Origin: Drosophila persimilis
Lineage: Eukaryota > Arthropoda > Insecta > Diptera > Drosophilidae
Direction: 5' to 3'
Assembly: GCF_003286085.1 (NCBI RefSeq)
Contig: NW_020825369.1
Span: 186,001-250,000 of the forward strand
Length of the DNA: 64,000 bases
Numbering within the stretch: the stretch's first letter is position 1; each line of letters opens with the position of its first letter. The position numbers were made by a program, and so were the translations under genes. Below, piece after piece: positions 63,251-64,000 of this stretch. Below the pieces are notes generated by a model that was not told the origin of the DNA, ran no database searches, and saw only the letters and a program-made list of their open reading frames with translations.

Positions 63251-63799
63251 TATAAGAGAGGCCATAAGAGAGCCCGACCGGTTGTGAGAGCTCGCGCGTT
63301 CAATGCTCACTTTTGCGCTGCAGTGCTGAGCGTCACTGCTTCAATGCTACTTCATTTCGTCAATTCGTTTTCAACTTTTCCGAAGGCATGTTGTGTTTTT
63401 CCGTGTCACTCCGTGTCCAAGTCGCGCGCGCTTTTTGACGTAAAGTGCTCGAGAAATTCCGGAGTCGCGCCGCGTCGCGAATCAGTGATAAGAGAAACAA
63501 ATATTAATATCAAATATTTACAGCAAGCAAAAAGCAAAGAAAGAAGGGAAAATAAAAATAAACTGAAATTAAGGGAAATATTTGTCGCGGGCAAACGATG
63601 GAAGAGTGCTAAGTGTTTGTATCCCAGATAAATACTACCCCTCCTCTCTGTAACGGTGATTTTTTTCGAGTGTCGCGAGTGTCAATATGTGCGAGATCTG
63701 AAGATAAGATAAAGAAAGATATAAGGAGAAAGAGCATAGCGAAAGCAGTCAAGAATTAACCTCTGAAAGCAGCAAATTGCAACCGCGAGAAACCCCAAA
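63251..63799 (+). promoter_or_regulatory. fz: Probable fz core promoter and 5' UTR
   Basis: TATAAGA at 63251-63257 is followed by a second ATAAGAGAG-type box and, about 30 bases on, GTTGTGAGAG (63281-63290), a plausible start of transcription. The next 510 bases are leader-like, with several short upstream ATGs, and lead without an evident acceptor to the fz ATG at 63800 (context CCCCAAAATG). An intron inside the leader cannot be excluded. Confidence 0.45.
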
Positions 63800-64000
63800 A
63801 TGTGGCTAAAAATCCTCCTCCTAGTGCTACCCACAATCATCCAGGGCGTCCAGCGGTACGACCAGACGCCCCTGGACGCCAGTCCCTACTACCGCAGTGG
63901 CGGCGGCCTGATGGGGCCCGACCTGAGCGGCACCTCCGCCACCTCCTTGGACGGCTTCCCGCACCACAACCGCTGCGAGGCGATCACCATTTCGATCTGC
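63800..64000 (+). CDS. fz: fz (frizzled), first coding exon, 5' part
   Basis: Encodes the start of the Frizzled receptor, a seven-pass membrane protein that binds Wnts and sets planar cell polarity. Only 67 codons fit before the window ends, with no donor reached. Residues 1-17 (MWLKILLLVLPTIIQGV) are a signal peptide. QRYDQTPLDASPYYRSGGGL is nearly the same as in D. melanogaster Fz. The last residues, NRCEAITISIC, are the first two cysteines of the Wnt-binding cysteine-rich domain. In D. melanogaster the corresponding motif is, from memory, CEPITISIC; here Pro is Ala (codon GCG). The short Gly/Ser/Thr stretch before it (MGPDLSGTSATS) looks slightly longer than in D. melanogaster. The remaining domain, transmembrane segments and KTxxxW motif lie to the right of the window. 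Confidence 0.95.
   Translation, partial: MWLKILLLVLPTIIQGVQRYDQTPLDASPYYRSGGGLMGPDLSGTSATSLDGFPHHNRCEAITISIC

Overview
The window is Drosophila nuclear DNA from the neighbourhood of nuclear fallout (nuf) and frizzled (fz), genes that lie close together at 70D on chromosome arm 3L in D. melanogaster (Muller element D). Gene content, short GT-AG introns, abundant simple repeats and two copies of a DINE-1/INE-1/SGM-like (Helitron-type) repeat fit Drosophila. The style of the repeats suggests the obscura group, but that is only an inference.

Layout. (1) 1-24,600: the nuf locus on the + strand. Two short exons of an upstream-promoter isoform lie at 5,475 and 6,263. An alternative N-terminal exon with its own start codon lies at 18,657, and a shared block of five coiled-coil exons at 22,876-24,483 ends in the Rab11-binding region. 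An intact intronless cyclophilin gene (11,382-11,876) is nested in the large nuf intron, on the same strand. (2) 26,000-30,900: three small genes for secreted Kazal-like proteins, in orientations +, -, +. Their N-terminal halves are unrelated (a 29-copy GIPN-X pentapeptide array; almost nothing; a Pro/Gln-rich linker). They share a C-terminal module of eight cysteines with near-identical spacing, a phase-1 intron splitting the signal peptide, and a TATA box close upstream. (3) 30,900-63,200: about 32 kb with no recognisable protein gene, rich in short tandem repeats and carrying the two DINE-1-like copies. It probably holds regulatory DNA of fz and perhaps of the Kazal-like genes. (4) 63,250-64,000: probable fz promoter, 5' UTR and first coding exon, cut by the window end two cysteines into the cysteine-rich Wnt-binding domain.

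nuf is a Rab11 effector that moves recycling endosomes to the centrosome and cleavage furrow, cyclophilin is a prolyl isomerase, and fz is a Wnt/planar-polarity receptor. I see no operon-like link between them. The only locally coherent set is the Kazal-like trio, which is also the best candidate here for something not well described.

Limits: all exon joins were made by eye from splice sites, reading phase and family resemblance. No alignments, expression data or repeat searches were available. Most other long open frames are low-complexity or antisense shadows.
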